Of a DNA stretch of 64,000 bases, positions 52,286 to 61,950 are shown in pieces (the first letter of the stretch is position 1; each line of letters begins with the position of its first letter). A program made the translations under genes and the position numbers. The notes under the pieces are model-generated. The model did not search any database and had not been told where the DNA came from. It saw only the letters and a program-made list of their open reading frames with translations. This DNA comes from an uncultured Pseudomonadota bacterium (lineage in GTDB: Bacteria; Pseudomonadota; Gammaproteobacteria; Steroidobacterales; Steroidobacteraceae): NCBI GenBank assembly GCA_903868595.1, contig CAIPVV010000041.1, positions 1 through 64,000 of the forward strand. Direction: 5' to 3'.

Positions 52286-53158
52286 ATGTCAGGCATGACA
52301 GTCGGATTCATCGGCCTGGGCGCCATGGGCGCCCACATGGCCCGCAACCTCCATCGCGCCAACCTCCTCACCCAGGTCTGGAACCGCAGCAGCGAGAAGG
52401 CCCAGGCCCTCGCCGCCGAGCTGGGCTGCCAGATGGCCCCCAGTCCCGCCGCCCTGGCCGAACGCTGCGACGTCGTCGTGCTGTGCGTGGCGGCGGACGA
52501 GGATGTGCTCACCGTCGTCGAGCAGCTGCTGCCGGGAATCCGCCCGGGCCAGCTGGTGATCGATTGCTCCACCGTCAGCAGCGCCACGGCGCGCTCGGCC
52601 GCGGCCCGGCTGGCCACGCGGGGCGCCGACTTCCTCGACTGCCCGGTCAGCGGCGGCACGGAAGGCGCGCGGGATGCGACGCTGGCCCTCATGGCGGGCG
52701 GCAGCGAGGCCGCCTTCCAGCGCGCCCAGCCGGTGCTCGCGGCGATGGGCCGCACGGTTACCCGCTTCGGCGACACCGGCGCGGGCCAGGCCGCCAAGGC
52801 CACCAACCAGATCATGTGCGCGGGCATCATCCGCGCCGTGGGCGAGGCGATGGCCTTCGCCCAGGCCCAGGGCCTGCCGCTGGCCCAGGTCGTGGAGACG
52901 CTGGGCAAGGGCGCCGGCTCCAGCTGGTACTTCGTGAACCGCGCCCCGAACATGGTGCGCGGCAGCTACCCGGCCGGCTTTCGCGTGCGGCTGCACGAGA
53001 AGGACCTGAAGATCTGCCGCGACATGGCCGCCACCCGTGGCGCGACGCTCCCGGTGGTGGAATCGGTGCTGCGCGACTATGCCCAGCTGATTGCCGAAGG
53101 CCATGGGGATGAGGACATCTCGGCGGTATTCCGCCTGACCGAGCGCCTGTTCAACTGA
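52286..53158 (+). CDS. NAD(P)-dependent 3-hydroxyisobutyrate dehydrogenase-family reductase
   Basis: A 290-residue beta-hydroxyacid dehydrogenase. The dinucleotide motif is GFIGLGAMGAHMARNL at residues 6-21, the substrate-binding DCPVSGGTEGA follows, and the catalytic Lys lies in GQAAKATNQIM. Members reduce succinic semialdehyde, glyoxylate, tartronate semialdehyde or hydroxyisobutyrate. The natural substrate is not predictable. Two Met codons three residues apart leave the exact start open. Confidence 0.9.
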   Translation: MSGMTVGFIGLGAMGAHMARNLHRANLLTQVWNRSSEKAQALAAELGCQMAPSPAALAERCDVVVLCVAADEDVLTVVEQLLPGIRPGQLVIDCSTVSSATARSAAARLATRGADFLDCPVSGGTEGARDATLALMAGGSEAAFQRAQPVLAAMGRTVTRFGDTGAGQAAKATNQIMCAGIIRAVGEAMAFAQAQGLPLAQVVETLGKGAGSSWYFVNRAPNMVRGSYPAGFRVRLHEKDLKICRDMAATRGATLPVVESVLRDYAQLIAEGHGDEDISAVFRLTERLFN

Positions 53159-53193
53159 AAATCCCCCGCCGGTGACGGTGTATCCTTGCCGCC

Positions 53194-54027
53194 ATGCGCA
53201 TCGAGTTCACCAAGATGCACGGGCTGGGCAATGACTTCATCGTCCTGGAGTCCCCGTCCGCTGCGACCCGGATCACGCCCGCGCAATGGCGCGCGCTGGC
53301 CGACCGCCATCGCGGCGTGGGTTTTGACCAGGCGCTGGTCATCGAGCCGCCGCGCCGCGACGGCACCGAGGCCTACTACCGCATCTTCAACGCCGATGGC
53401 CAGGAGGTCGAGCAGTGCGGCAATGGCGCGCGCTGCATCGCGGAGCTGCTGCGTCTCACTGGCCGCTCCCGCGCCGGCCAGGTGCAGATGGACAGCCCCG
53501 GCGGGCTGATCACCGCGCACGTGCCCGGTGGCGGCGTGGTCGCGGTGGACATGGGCCTGCCCAACTTTGCGCCCCGCGCCGCCCACTTCCTGCCGCAGGG
53601 CCAGGAGGGCGCCCTCTTTACCCTGGAGGTGGGCGGCGAGCGCGTCACCTTCGGCGTCGTCTCGATGGGCAATCCGCACGCCGTGATCCGCGTGCCCGAT
53701 GTGGACAGCGCGCCGGTGGCGCGCCTGGGCCCGCTGCTGGAGCGCCACCCAGCCTTCCAGCAGCGTGTGAACGTCGGGTTCATGCAGGTCGTGGACCCGC
53801 GCCATATCCGCCTGCGCGTCTTCGAGCGCGGCGTGGGGGAGACGCAGGCCTGCGGCACGGGCGCCTGCGGCGCCGTGGCCGTGGGTCGCCGCGCGGGCCT
53901 CCTGGAGGAGGAGGTGCGCGTGAGTCTGCCGGGCGGGGACCTCACGGTCCGCTGGCCCGGCGAAGGCAAGCCGCTTTGGCTGCAAGGCCCTGCTGAAGTA
54001 TCGTTCCGCGGCCAGGTCGATGTCTGA
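53194..54027 (+). CDS. dapF: Diaminopimelate epimerase
   Basis: A 277-residue enzyme that interconverts LL- and meso-diaminopimelate for lysine and peptidoglycan synthesis. Both catalytic Cys are present, in EQCGNGARC and QACGTGACGAVAVG. The N-terminus (FTKMHGLGNDFIVLE) is canonical. It leads a dapF-DUF484-xerC-hslV-hslU cluster common in gammaproteobacteria; lptM, often upstream of it, lies instead before polA here. Confidence 0.97.
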   Translation: MRIEFTKMHGLGNDFIVLESPSAATRITPAQWRALADRHRGVGFDQALVIEPPRRDGTEAYYRIFNADGQEVEQCGNGARCIAELLRLTGRSRAGQVQMDSPGGLITAHVPGGGVVAVDMGLPNFAPRAAHFLPQGQEGALFTLEVGGERVTFGVVSMGNPHAVIRVPDVDSAPVARLGPLLERHPAFQQRVNVGFMQVVDPRHIRLRVFERGVGETQACGTGACGAVAVGRRAGLLEEEVRVSLPGGDLTVRWPGEGKPLWLQGPAEVSFRGQVDV

Positions 54028-54058
54028 TCCGCCCGCTGTTTTCTGGAGCCCCTAAAGA

Positions 54059-54760
54059 ATGACTACCCCCCAGGTCCGTGACGCAAGCCAAGGCGTGCCG
54101 GGCGATGAGCCGATTGCCGATTACCTGCGCGAGCATCCGGACTTCTTCGTCCGCAACGAGGCGCTGCTCGCGCTGCTGCGGCTGCCGCATGCGCGCGGCG
54201 GCTCCACGGTCTCGCTGATGGAGCGCCAGGTGGAAGTGCTGCGCGAGAAGAACCAGCAGCTGGAGAGCAAGCTTGCCGAGTTCGTGGGCGTCGCGCGCAC
54301 CAACGAGCAGCTGGTGGAGAAGATCCACCGCTTCACACGCCGCCTGCTCAACGCCGCCAACCGCCACGAGGCCATCAGCCAGATCGAGCAGAGCCTGCGC
54401 GAGGACTTCGGCGCCTTCCAGTCCGTGCTGGTGCTGTTCGGCGGCGGCGCGCTGGACATCCCGGCCGACCGCTTCGTCAGCGTCGTGGACGGCAAGGATC
54501 CCGGCCTGGCGGGCTTCGAGACGCTGTTCTCCGCGGGCAAGCCGCGCTGCGGCCAGGTGCGTGACTCGCAGCGCGAGTTCCTCTTCGGCACCGAGAGCAT
54601 CGGCATCAGCTCCCTGGCCCTCGTGCCGCTGGGCGGCAAGGAGCCGCTCGGGCTCCTGGCGATCGGCAGCCCCGACCGCGACCGCTTCAACCCGGGCATG
54701 AGCACCGAGTTCCTGGCCCGCCTGGGCGAGCTCATAGGCGACGTCCTCGCCCGGCCATGA
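54059..54760 (+). CDS. DUF484-family (GAF-like) protein
   Basis: A 233-residue protein with the DUF484 N-terminus IADYLREHPDFFVRNEALL and the coiled stretch SLMERQVEVLREKNQQLE, followed by a GAF-like C-terminal domain. The gene lies between dapF and xerC, as in E. coli. Function unknown. Its last codons overlap the xerC start by 4 bp. Confidence 0.9.
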   Translation: MTTPQVRDASQGVPGDEPIADYLREHPDFFVRNEALLALLRLPHARGGSTVSLMERQVEVLREKNQQLESKLAEFVGVARTNEQLVEKIHRFTRRLLNAANRHEAISQIEQSLREDFGAFQSVLVLFGGGALDIPADRFVSVVDGKDPGLAGFETLFSAGKPRCGQVRDSQREFLFGTESIGISSLALVPLGGKEPLGLLAIGSPDRDRFNPGMSTEFLARLGELIGDVLARP

Positions 54761-55659
54761 ACGAGGCCTCACGCGCAGGGCTCCAGCGCTTCGCGCGATA
54801 CCTGGCCACCGAGCGCCGGCTCTCCCCCCACACCTCCACCGCCTATGCGCACGACCTGGCTGCCCTGGCGGACTGGTCCGCGGCGCAGGGCCTCACGGAG
54901 TGGGCCGCGCTGGACAGCCAGCACGTGCGCGCGTTCGCCGCGCGCTCCCACGCCGGCGGCCTCTCGCCGCGCAGCGTGCAGCGGCGGCTCTCCGCGGTGC
55001 GCTCCTTCTACAGCTTCCTGATCCGCGAGGGCGTGGTGCGCGCCAACCCCGCCGTGGACGTGCGCGCGCCCAAGCTGCCGCGCCGCCTGCCGCAGGCCCT
55101 GGATGCCGACCAGATGGGGCGGCTGCTGGCGGTGCAGGTGGAGACGCCGCTGGATGCGCGGGACCTGGCGATGATGGAGCTGTTCTATTCCTCCGGCCTG
55201 CGACTGGCGGAGCTGGTGCAGCTGGACCTCGCCCAGCTGGACCTGGCCGACCGCACGGTGCGGGTGCTGGGCAAGGGCCGCAAGACGCGCATCGTGCCGG
55301 TCGGATCCAAGGCACTGGCCGCCCTGCGGGCGTGGCTCACGGAGCGCGCATCCCTGGCCTCCCCCGACACGCAGGCGCTGTTCGTGGGCCGCAATGGCGG
55401 CCGCCTGGGGGCCCGTGCCGTGCAGCTGCGGGTCGCGGCCGCCGCGCGCCGCCAGGGCCTGCCGATGGGCGTGCACCCCCACCTCTTCCGCCATTCCTTC
55501 GCGACCCACCTGCTGGAGTCCAGCCAGGACCTGCGCGGCGTGCAGGAGCTGCTGGGCCACGCCGACATCAGCACGACCCAGGTCTACACCCACCTTGATT
55601 TCCAGCACCTCGCCCGTATCTACGATGCGGCGCATCCGCGCGCGCGCCGCAGGCGCTAA
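54757..55659 (+). CDS. xerC: Site-specific tyrosine recombinase XerC
   Basis: A 300-residue tyrosine recombinase that, with XerD, resolves chromosome dimers at dif. The N-terminal core-binding domain is residues 1-95. Catalytic residues: Arg in [12 protein letters not shown], Lys in [10 protein letters not shown], His and Arg in [12 protein letters not shown], His in [10 protein letters not shown] and the nucleophile Tyr in [10 protein letters not shown]. No mobile element surrounds it, and it lies in the dapF-xerC operon, so this is the housekeeping recombinase. Confidence 0.96.
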   Translation: MNEASRAGLQRFARYLATERRLSPHTSTAYAHDLAALADWSAAQGLTEWAALDSQHVRAFAARSHAGGLSPRSVQRRLSAVRSFYSFLIREGVVRANPAVDVRAPKLPRRLPQALDADQMGRLLAVQVETPLDARDLAMMELFYSSGLRLAELVQLDLAQLDLADRTVRVLGKGRKTRIVPVGSKALAALRAWLTERASLASPDTQALFVGRNGGRLGARAVQLRVAAAARRQGLPMGVHPHLFRHSFATHLLESSQDLRGVQELLGHADISTTQVYTHLDFQHLARIYDAAHPRARRRR

Positions 55660-55676
55660 TCGACTACGGGAGCCCC

Positions 55677-56222
55677 ATGGCCGACTTCTTTGATCCGCAT
55701 GGCACGACGATCCTGGCCGTACGCCGCGACGGCGCGCTGGCCCTGGGCGGCGATGGCCAGGTCACGCTGGGCAGCACCGTGATGAAGGGCAACGCCCGCA
55801 AGGTGCGTCACCTCTACAACGGCAAGGTGCTCGCGGGCTTCGCCGGCGGCACGGCCGATGCGTTCACGCTGTTCGAGCGCTTCGAGGGGAAGCTGGAGAA
55901 GTTCGGCAACCTCACGCGCGCCGCCATCGAGCTGGCCAAGGACTGGCGCTCGGACCGCTACCTGCGGCGCCTGGAGGCGCTGCTGCTGGTCGGCGACCCG
56001 GGCAATATCTTCGTGATCTCCGGCAACGGCGACGTGATCGAGCCGGAGCATCCGCTGGTGGCGATCGGCTCCGGCGGGCCCTTCGCGCAGGCGGCGGCCC
56101 GCGCGCTGTACGAGAACACGGCGCTGGAGGCCCGCAGCATCGTGGAGCGCTCGCTCAACATCGCCGCCGACATCTGCATCTACACCAACCGCAACCTCAC
56201 CATCGAGGAGCTCAAGTCGTGA
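55677..56222 (+). CDS. hslV: ATP-dependent protease subunit HslV (ClpQ)
   Basis: A 181-residue proteasome-like peptidase. The catalytic Thr lies in [11 protein letters not shown], and [19 protein letters not shown] is canonical. Most HslV need only Met removal; here nine residues (MADFFDPHG) precede the Thr and would have to be cleaved. With HslU it degrades regulatory and misfolded proteins. Its stop overlaps the hslU start by 4 bp. Confidence 0.96.
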   Translation: MADFFDPHGTTILAVRRDGALALGGDGQVTLGSTVMKGNARKVRHLYNGKVLAGFAGGTADAFTLFERFEGKLEKFGNLTRAAIELAKDWRSDRYLRRLEALLLVGDPGNIFVISGNGDVIEPEHPLVAIGSGGPFAQAAARALYENTALEARSIVERSLNIAADICIYTNRNLTIEELKS

Positions 56223-57550
56223 CGCCGCGCCAGATCGTGCAGGAACTGGACAAGCACATCGTCGGCCAGCAGGCCGCCAAGCGCGCCGTGGCCATTGCGC
56301 TGCGCAACCGCTGGCGCCGCATGCAGGTCGAGGAGCCGCTGCGCCACGAGATCACGCCCAAGAACATCCTGATGATCGGGCCGACCGGCTGCGGCAAGAC
56401 CGAGATCGCGCGCCGCCTGGCGCGCCTCGCGAAGGCGCCGTTCGTGAAGGTGGAGGCCACCAAGTTCACCGAGGTGGGCTACGTCGGCCGCGAGGTGGAC
56501 TCCATCATCAAGGACCTGGCGGACGTGGCCGTGAAGATGACGCGCGAGGAGGAGATGCTGCGCGTGCGCGACCGTGCGGTGGAGGCGGCGGAGGAGCGCG
56601 TGCTGGATGCCCTGCTGCCGCGGCCGCGCGCCGCGATGGGCTTCTCCACCGATGAGCCGGTCGTGCCGCGCGATGCCGAGACGCGCCAGCGCTTTCGCAA
56701 GCTGCTGCGCGAGGGCTCGCTGAATGACCGCGAGATCGAGATCGACGTGCGGCTGCTGCCGCCGGGGGTGGAGATCATGGCCCCTCCCGGCATGGAGGAG
56801 ATGCAGCAGCAGCTCTCCTCGATGTTCAGCAACCTGGGCGGCGGGCGCACGCGCTCGCGCCGGCTGAAGGTCGCCGAGGCGCAGAAGCTCCTGCTGGAGG
56901 AGGAGGCCGGCAAGCTCGTGAACGAGGAGGAGATCAAGGCGCGCGCGCTGCGCAATGCCGAGGAGAACGGCATCGTCTTCATCGACGAGATCGACAAGAT
57001 CGCCCGGCGCCAGGAGACGATGGGTGCGGACGTGTCGCGCGAGGGCGTGCAGCGGGACCTGCTGCCGCTGGTGGAAGGCTCCACGGTCACGACCAAGCAC
57101 GGACTGGTCAAGACAGACCACATCCTGTTCATCGCCTCCGGTGCCTTCCACATGTCCAAGCCCTCGGACCTGATCCCGGAGCTGCAGGGTCGCTTCCCGA
57201 TCCGCGTGGAACTGGAGTCGCTGAAGGTGGAGGACTTCGTGCGGATCCTGACCGAGCCGGATGCCTCGCTGACGGCGCAGTACCGGGCGCTGCTGGGCAC
57301 CGAGCAGGTGGACCTGAGCTTCACCGCCGAGGGCGTGCGGCGCATCGCGGAGATCGCCTTCCAGGTGAACGAGCGCACGGAGAACATTGGCGCCCGCCGG
57401 CTGCACACCGTCATGGAGCGGCTGTTGGACGCGATGTCCTACGAGGCCTCGGACAAGCCGGGCGAGAAGCTGGAAGTGGATGCGGCCTACGTGGACCGTA
57501 GCCTCGGCCAGTTGGCCCAGGACGAGGACCTGTCGCGCTACATCCTGTAG
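56219..57550 (+). CDS. hslU: HslU (ClpY) unfoldase ATPase
   Basis: A 443-residue AAA+ ATPase. Walker A is GPTGCGKTE, Walker [11 protein letters not shown], and the pore loop [10 protein letters not shown]. The I-domain lies between about residues 110 and 230. The C-terminus (SRYIL) is the sequence that docks into HslV. It feeds unfolded substrates to HslV. GTG start overlapping hslV. Confidence 0.97.
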   Translation: MTPRQIVQELDKHIVGQQAAKRAVAIALRNRWRRMQVEEPLRHEITPKNILMIGPTGCGKTEIARRLARLAKAPFVKVEATKFTEVGYVGREVDSIIKDLADVAVKMTREEEMLRVRDRAVEAAEERVLDALLPRPRAAMGFSTDEPVVPRDAETRQRFRKLLREGSLNDREIEIDVRLLPPGVEIMAPPGMEEMQQQLSSMFSNLGGGRTRSRRLKVAEAQKLLLEEEAGKLVNEEEIKARALRNAEENGIVFIDEIDKIARRQETMGADVSREGVQRDLLPLVEGSTVTTKHGLVKTDHILFIASGAFHMSKPSDLIPELQGRFPIRVELESLKVEDFVRILTEPDASLTAQYRALLGTEQVDLSFTAEGVRRIAEIAFQVNERTENIGARRLHTVMERLLDAMSYEASDKPGEKLEVDAAYVDRSLGQLAQDEDLSRYIL

Positions 57551-57613
57551 GGTATGGCGCGAGCGGCGCTGCACGCAGCGGCGCCGGCTTCAACCCAGCG
57601 AGGCGGGCCCGGA

Positions 57614-57630
57614 CCGCCCCGCCGGGGCGG
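57614..57630. other. GC-rich hairpin between convergent hslU and THX genes
   Basis: CCGCCCC-GCC-GGGGCGG in the 100-bp gap. No T-run; a possible weak bidirectional stop. Confidence 0.3.
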
Positions 57631-57653
57631 CCGCAGGGCGCAGGCCCCGAGGA

Positions 57654-57776
57654 TTACTTCTTCTTGGACGTCGGGGCGGCTACGGCCTTCTTGACGGTGC
57701 CGGCCTTGGGGCGCGACTTGCCAAATGAACCAGCGTAAATCTTGCCGCGACGAGTCCGGCGGTCACCTTTGCCCAT
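57654..57776 (-). CDS. Small ribosomal subunit protein bTHX
   Basis: A 40-residue, highly basic protein that starts MGKGDRRTRRGKIYAGSFGK and ends in a Lys run. It matches the bTHX/THX family, a tiny peptide bound to the head of the small subunit in Thermus and many other bacteria. It is convergent with hslU. The DUF971 gene starts divergently 57 bp away. Confidence 0.9.
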   Translation of the reverse strand: MGKGDRRTRRGKIYAGSFGKSRPKAGTVKKAVAAPTSKKK

Positions 57777-57832
57777 GAATGCTCTCCCGAAACCTTGAAA
57801 AGGGGGCGGGAGTCTACCAGAGTCCGCAGCGC

Positions 57833-58198
57833 ATGAACCCGCCGACCCCCACCCAGATCACCCTGCGCAGCCGCTCGCGGCTGCTGCACGTCGCCTTCGA
57901 CGATGGCAGCGCCTTCGACCTGCCCTTCGAGTACCTGCGGGTCCACTCCCCGTCCGCCGAGGTCCAGGGCCACGGCCCCGGCCAGTCGGTCCTGGTGACA
58001 GGCAAGGCCGAGGTCGGGATCCTGCGGGTCGAGCCCGTCGGGCAATACGCCGTGAAGCTGGTCTTCGACGACGGCCACGACACGGGGCTCTTCACCTGGA
58101 AGTACCTGCACGAGCTCGGGCGGGAGATGCCGGCCAAGCTCGCGGCCTACCGGGCGCGGGTGCTCCAGCAGCTGGGCAGTACCCGGGGCAACGCCTGA
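57833..58198 (+). CDS. DUF971-family protein
   Basis: A 121-residue protein with the DUF971 pattern: SRLLHVAFDDGSAFDLPFEYLRVHSPSAEVQGHG, then VGQYAVKLVFDDGHDTGLFTW and YLHELG. This is the zinc-binding N-terminal domain of gamma-butyrobetaine hydroxylases occurring alone. Free-standing members may act in Fe-S handling, but this is not established. The ATG at 57833 directly precedes the domain. Confidence 0.85.
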   Translation: MNPPTPTQITLRSRSRLLHVAFDDGSAFDLPFEYLRVHSPSAEVQGHGPGQSVLVTGKAEVGILRVEPVGQYAVKLVFDDGHDTGLFTWKYLHELGREMPAKLAAYRARVLQQLGSTRGNA

Positions 58199-58556
58199 TC
58201 CTGTCGACGCCTTCCAGGTGCGCCGCGCCATGAAGCGCGCAGTGCCGCGCTGGCTCCCGGCCGCGCGCTATCCGGAAACCCAGGTGCTGTCTGCGGCAGC
58301 GCCGGCCGCAGCACCGGAGCCAACGCCTGCGCCCGCGCCCGCGCATCACGAGTCCACGCTGACGCTGGTCCCCACGCCCTGCGGGACGCGGGACAGACAC
58401 CGCAGCGGCTGACCGTCGCGGCGGTGCATCCGCACCCGGCCGCCCGGGCGGCGCAAGGTCGCCTCGCCCGGGCGCAGCGGCCGTAAAAGCGTTAGCGGGT
58501 CCGCGGCCGACGGGTCCGGTTGCCCTGCCCGGTGTCCCGCCGATTTCCGGTCGCCC

Positions 58557-58588
58557 AAAAAAGAAAGGCCGGGCATCACTGCCCGGCC
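58557..58588 (-). terminator. Minus-strand Rho-independent terminator without an assigned gene
   Basis: On the minus strand, GGCCGGGC-AGTGAT-GCCCGGCC is followed by TTTCTTTTTT. The 600-bp stretch 58200-58895 before ubiE holds no confident gene; an AT-richer part (58590-58730) lies just upstream of this terminator on the minus strand and could be transcribed. Confidence 0.7.
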
Positions 58589-58665
58589 AAATCTTCACAA
58601 GACCCCCACTGGTTCTCGCTCTTTTGAAGCGTCGAACCGGCTTGGAGCATGCGCTGGGTGATGCA

Positions 58666-58788
58666 CTAACGCCAGTCTTTGAGCGCTTTTTTAAGCCCTT
58701 TAGGCCAAGCTCGTTGAGCTTTCAATTGCCATGGCAGCGACTCATTCCGCTCGGCGCTGCGCAGCGGCCGCGCGGCTGCGTTGCACAT
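58666..58788 (-). CDS. Possible 40-residue protein upstream of the unassigned terminator
   Basis: A short frame from ATG 58788 ending in a basic helix ([18 protein letters not shown]). It lies upstream of ubiE on the opposite strand, in the right place to use the terminator at 58557-58588. No homologue is recognised and it may not be translated. Confidence 0.2.
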   Translation of the reverse strand: MCNAAARPLRSAERNESLPWQLKAQRAWPKGLKKALKDWR

Positions 58789-58895
58789 TTTTTGACCACC
58801 CGGGGCGGCGCGGGCGTGCCGCGCAGCCAATCGGGCTGCCGCTCCCCAAATTCAATAAGATAGGGACCCACACCCTCTCCCCGGACCAGGCCCCC

Positions 58896-59654
58896 GTGAC
58901 CGAGCAGCCAGCGCACCCCGAGACCGATTTCGGCTTTGAGAAAGTCGCCTGGGCGGACAAGGCACGCCGGGTGCGTGGCGTCTTTGATTCCGTCGCCGGC
59001 AACTACGACCTGATGAACGACCTGATGTCGGCCGGGGCCCACCGCCTGTGGAAGCGCTTTACGCTCTCCTGTACGCGCCTGAGGCCGGGCCAGGCGGCCC
59101 TGGACGTGGCGGGGGGCACCGGGGATTTGGCCGCCGGCATGGCCGCCCAGGTCGGCGCTGAGGGGCTGGTGGTCCTGACGGACATCAATGCGGCGATGCT
59201 CGGCCACGGCCGCGACCGGCTGCTGAACGAGGGGCTCGCGGCCAACACCCGCGCCGCCCAGGCCAACGCCGAGTGCCTGCCGTTCGCCGACGCGAGCTTC
59301 CACTGCGTGACGATCGGCTTTGGGCTGCGCAACGTGACCGACAAGGCCGCGGCGCTGCGCTCGATGCGCCGGGTGCTCAAGCCGGGCGGGCAGCTGATCG
59401 TGCTGGAGTTCTCGCAGGTCGCGATCCCCGCGCTGCGTCCCCTCTACGACGCCTACTCGTTCCAGGTGCTGCCGCTGCTGGGCAAGCTGATCGCGCGGGA
59501 CGCGGACAGCTACCGGTACCTCGCCGAGTCGATCCGCAAGCATCCGGACCAGGAAACCCTCCTCGCGATGATGCGCGAGGCGGGCCTGGAGGACTGCCGC
59601 TACCACAACCTCTCCGGCGGGATCGTCGCCGTGCACCGGGGCTACCGCTACTGA
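58896..59654 (+). CDS. ubiE: Ubiquinone/menaquinone C-methyltransferase UbiE
   Basis: A 252-residue class I SAM methyltransferase with the UbiE-specific [22 protein letters not shown] motif [11 protein letters not shown], and the terminal [18 protein letters not shown]. It methylates the quinone ring C2. The GTG at 58896 gives the canonical length; an upstream extension would be Arg-rich and unlike the family. Its stop overlaps the ubiJ ATG, in the conserved ubiE-ubiJ-ubiB order. Confidence 0.95.
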   Translation: MTEQPAHPETDFGFEKVAWADKARRVRGVFDSVAGNYDLMNDLMSAGAHRLWKRFTLSCTRLRPGQAALDVAGGTGDLAAGMAAQVGAEGLVVLTDINAAMLGHGRDRLLNEGLAANTRAAQANAECLPFADASFHCVTIGFGLRNVTDKAAALRSMRRVLKPGGQLIVLEFSQVAIPALRPLYDAYSFQVLPLLGKLIARDADSYRYLAESIRKHPDQETLLAMMREAGLEDCRYHNLSGGIVAVHRGYRY

Positions 59655-60253
59655 TGTTGACCGAACGGCTCGAGGCCCTGCTGAACCGCCAGGTCGCCGC
59701 CTCCCCGCGCGCCGGGGAACTCCTCGCCGCGCTGGCCGGGCAGCGGCTGCGGATCGACGTGCGGCACACGCCATGGCGCCTGACCGTGACCTCCGACGGC
59801 ACGGCGCTGTCCCTCTCCCGCACGGAGGAAGGCGCCGCCGCCGCGACGATCCGCGGCACGCCGCTGTCGCTGGCGGCCCTGGCCGGCCCCTCGCCGGAAA
59901 GCGTGATCCGCCGCGGCGATGTCGCCATCGAGGGCGATGCGGAAGTCGCCGGCCGCTTCCGGGAACTCGGCGCGCTGCTGCACCCGGACCTGGAGGAGGA
60001 ACTCTCCCGCCTGCTCGGCGACGTCCCGGCGCACCAGCTAGGAGCGCTCGCGCGCACGGCGCTGGGCTGGGTGCGGCGCGGGCTCTCCACCACCACGACG
60101 AACGTCGCCGAGTACTTGGCGCATGAGCGGCAGGACCTGGTGCCGCGCCCCGAATCCCAGGGCTTCCTGCGGGACGTGGATACGCTGCGCGAGGACGTGG
60201 ACCGCCTGCAGGCGCGCATCGACGCGCTCTCGCGCCAGGCGGTGGCGTCGTGA
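59654..60253 (+). CDS. ubiJ: Ubiquinone biosynthesis accessory factor UbiJ
   Basis: A 199-residue protein with an N-terminal SCP2-type lipid-binding domain and a C-terminal coiled coil (TLREDVDRLQARIDALSRQ). UbiJ binds ubiquinone intermediates and, with UbiK, organises the soluble biosynthetic complex. It lies between ubiE and ubiB with overlapping ends on both sides. Confidence 0.9.
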   Translation: MLTERLEALLNRQVAASPRAGELLAALAGQRLRIDVRHTPWRLTVTSDGTALSLSRTEEGAAAATIRGTPLSLAALAGPSPESVIRRGDVAIEGDAEVAGRFRELGALLHPDLEEELSRLLGDVPAHQLGALARTALGWVRRGLSTTTTNVAEYLAHERQDLVPRPESQGFLRDVDTLREDVDRLQARIDALSRQAVAS

Positions 60254-61881
60254 AGCTGCGCGTGATCCGCCGCCTGATCCAGATCGAGCGCGCGCTGGTG
60301 CGCCACGGCCTGGCGGACTTCGTGCGCGAGACGCACCTGTACCGCCCGCTGCGGTTCCTCTTCCTGCTCTCGCCGTGGACCTGGTTCCAGCGCGACTCCC
60401 AGGGCAGCCGCGGCGAGCGGCTGCGCCTGGCGCTGGAGGAGCTGGGGCCGGTGTTCGTGAAGTTCGGGCAGGCGATCTCCACGCGCCGCGACCTGCTGCC
60501 GCCGGACATCGCCGAGGAGCTGGTGAAGCTGCAGGACGCGGTGCCGCCGTTCCCCGGCGAGCTTGCCCGGCAGATCGTTGCGCAGTCGCAGGGCCGCAAG
60601 CTGGAGGAAGTGTTCGCGAGCTTCGAGCCCGAGCCGCTGGCCGCCGCCTCCATCGCCCAGGTGCATGGCGCCCGGCTGCACGACGGCAGCGACGTGATCG
60701 TGAAGGTCCTGCGCCCCGGCATGCGCGAGATCATCGGCCGGGACCTGCAGGTGCTGCGGGCACTGGCGCGCCTGGCGGACCGCTACTCCACCGAGGGGCG
60801 CCGCCTGCGCCCGATCGAGGTCGTGCAGGAATACGAGAAGACGATCCTGGATGAGCTGGACCTGATGCGCGAGGCGGCCAACGCGACCCAGCTCAAGCGG
60901 AACTTCGCCGGCAACCCCCTGCTGCACGTGCCGGAGGTGTACTTCGAGTACTGCCGCGATAACGTCATGGTGATGGAGCGCATCCACGGCGTGCAGATCG
61001 GCGACATCTCGCGACTGCGGGAGCTGGGCGTGGATTTCAAGAAGCTCGCGGAGAACGGCGTGGCGATCTTCTTCACGCAGGTCTTCCGCCACAACTTCTT
61101 CCACGCCGACATGCACCCCGGCAACATCTTCGTGCTGGCACAAGACCCGGCCAACCCGCGCTACGCCGCGATCGACTTCGGCATCGTGGGCACGCTGGAC
61201 CCGCGCGACCGCAACTACCTGGCCGAGAACTTCCTGGCCGTGTTCCGGCGCGACTATCGCCGCGTGGCCGTGCTGCACGTGGAGTCGGGCTGGGTCCCCT
61301 CCTACGTGCGCGTGGATGAGATGGAATCGGCGATCCGCACGATCTGCGAGCCAATCTTCGAGAAGCCGCTGAAGGACATCTCCTTCGGCGTCGTGCTGCT
61401 GCGCCTGTTCGAGGCGCTGCGCCGCTTCGACGGCCGCATCCAGCCGCAGCTGATCCTGCTGCAGAAGACGCTGTTCAACATCGAGGGCCTGGGACGGCAG
61501 CTGTACCCGGACCTGGACATCTGGAAGACGGCGGGCCCGATCCTCACGGACTGGATGCGCGAGCGCCACCACCCGAAGAACGTGGCACTGCGGCTGTGGA
61601 AGCAGCTGCCGGAGTTGCTGGAGGTGGTGGAAGGCCTGCCGACGGCACTCAAGTACGCCGTGCAGCAGCGCAGCCAGCCCAACGCCTCCCCCGATGCACG
61701 CGCAGCGGCAACGCCACCACCGCCGGCACCCCAGACCGGCAACCAGATCGCCGCCGCCGTGGTGCTGCTGGCCGGCGTCCTCGCATTGGCCGTGGAACGC
61801 GTGCCCGCGGGCCTGGGCTGGACGATCACCGCGGGCGGCGCGGCGTGGCTCCTGTCGGAGGCGCTGCGCAGGAAACGCTAG
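60250..61881 (+). CDS. ubiB: Ubiquinone biosynthesis ATPase UbiB
   Basis: A 543-residue member of the ADCK/UbiB kinase-like family. The KxGQ motif is VFVKFGQAISTRRDLLPPD, an Ala-rich loop replaces the glycine loop (EPLAAASIAQVHGARL), and DMHPGNIFV and IDFGIVG are the catalytic and metal segments. Two C-terminal helices anchor it in the inner membrane. UbiB ATPase activity is thought to help deliver lipid intermediates. GTG start overlapping ubiJ. Confidence 0.94.
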   Translation: MKLRVIRRLIQIERALVRHGLADFVRETHLYRPLRFLFLLSPWTWFQRDSQGSRGERLRLALEELGPVFVKFGQAISTRRDLLPPDIAEELVKLQDAVPPFPGELARQIVAQSQGRKLEEVFASFEPEPLAAASIAQVHGARLHDGSDVIVKVLRPGMREIIGRDLQVLRALARLADRYSTEGRRLRPIEVVQEYEKTILDELDLMREAANATQLKRNFAGNPLLHVPEVYFEYCRDNVMVMERIHGVQIGDISRLRELGVDFKKLAENGVAIFFTQVFRHNFFHADMHPGNIFVLAQDPANPRYAAIDFGIVGTLDPRDRNYLAENFLAVFRRDYRRVAVLHVESGWVPSYVRVDEMESAIRTICEPIFEKPLKDISFGVVLLRLFEALRRFDGRIQPQLILLQKTLFNIEGLGRQLYPDLDIWKTAGPILTDWMRERHHPKNVALRLWKQLPELLEVVEGLPTALKYAVQQRSQPNASPDARAAATPPPPAPQTGNQIAAAVVLLAGVLALAVERVPAGLGWTITAGGAAWLLSEALRRKR

Positions 61882-61950
61882 CGCGCGGGTGCATAGCCGC
61901 CCGCAAGATCGGCAACCTAGATCGGCAATCCGGGTATCAATTTCCGTAAT

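Noticed and set aside
54757-55659. Tyrosine recombinase as a mark of a mobile element
   Set aside because: It is the housekeeping xerC in the dapF operon, with no attachment-site repeats or phage genes.
58218-58412. A 64-codon Ala/Pro-rich frame after DUF971
   Set aside because: Composition follows from GC content and there are no recognisable motifs.
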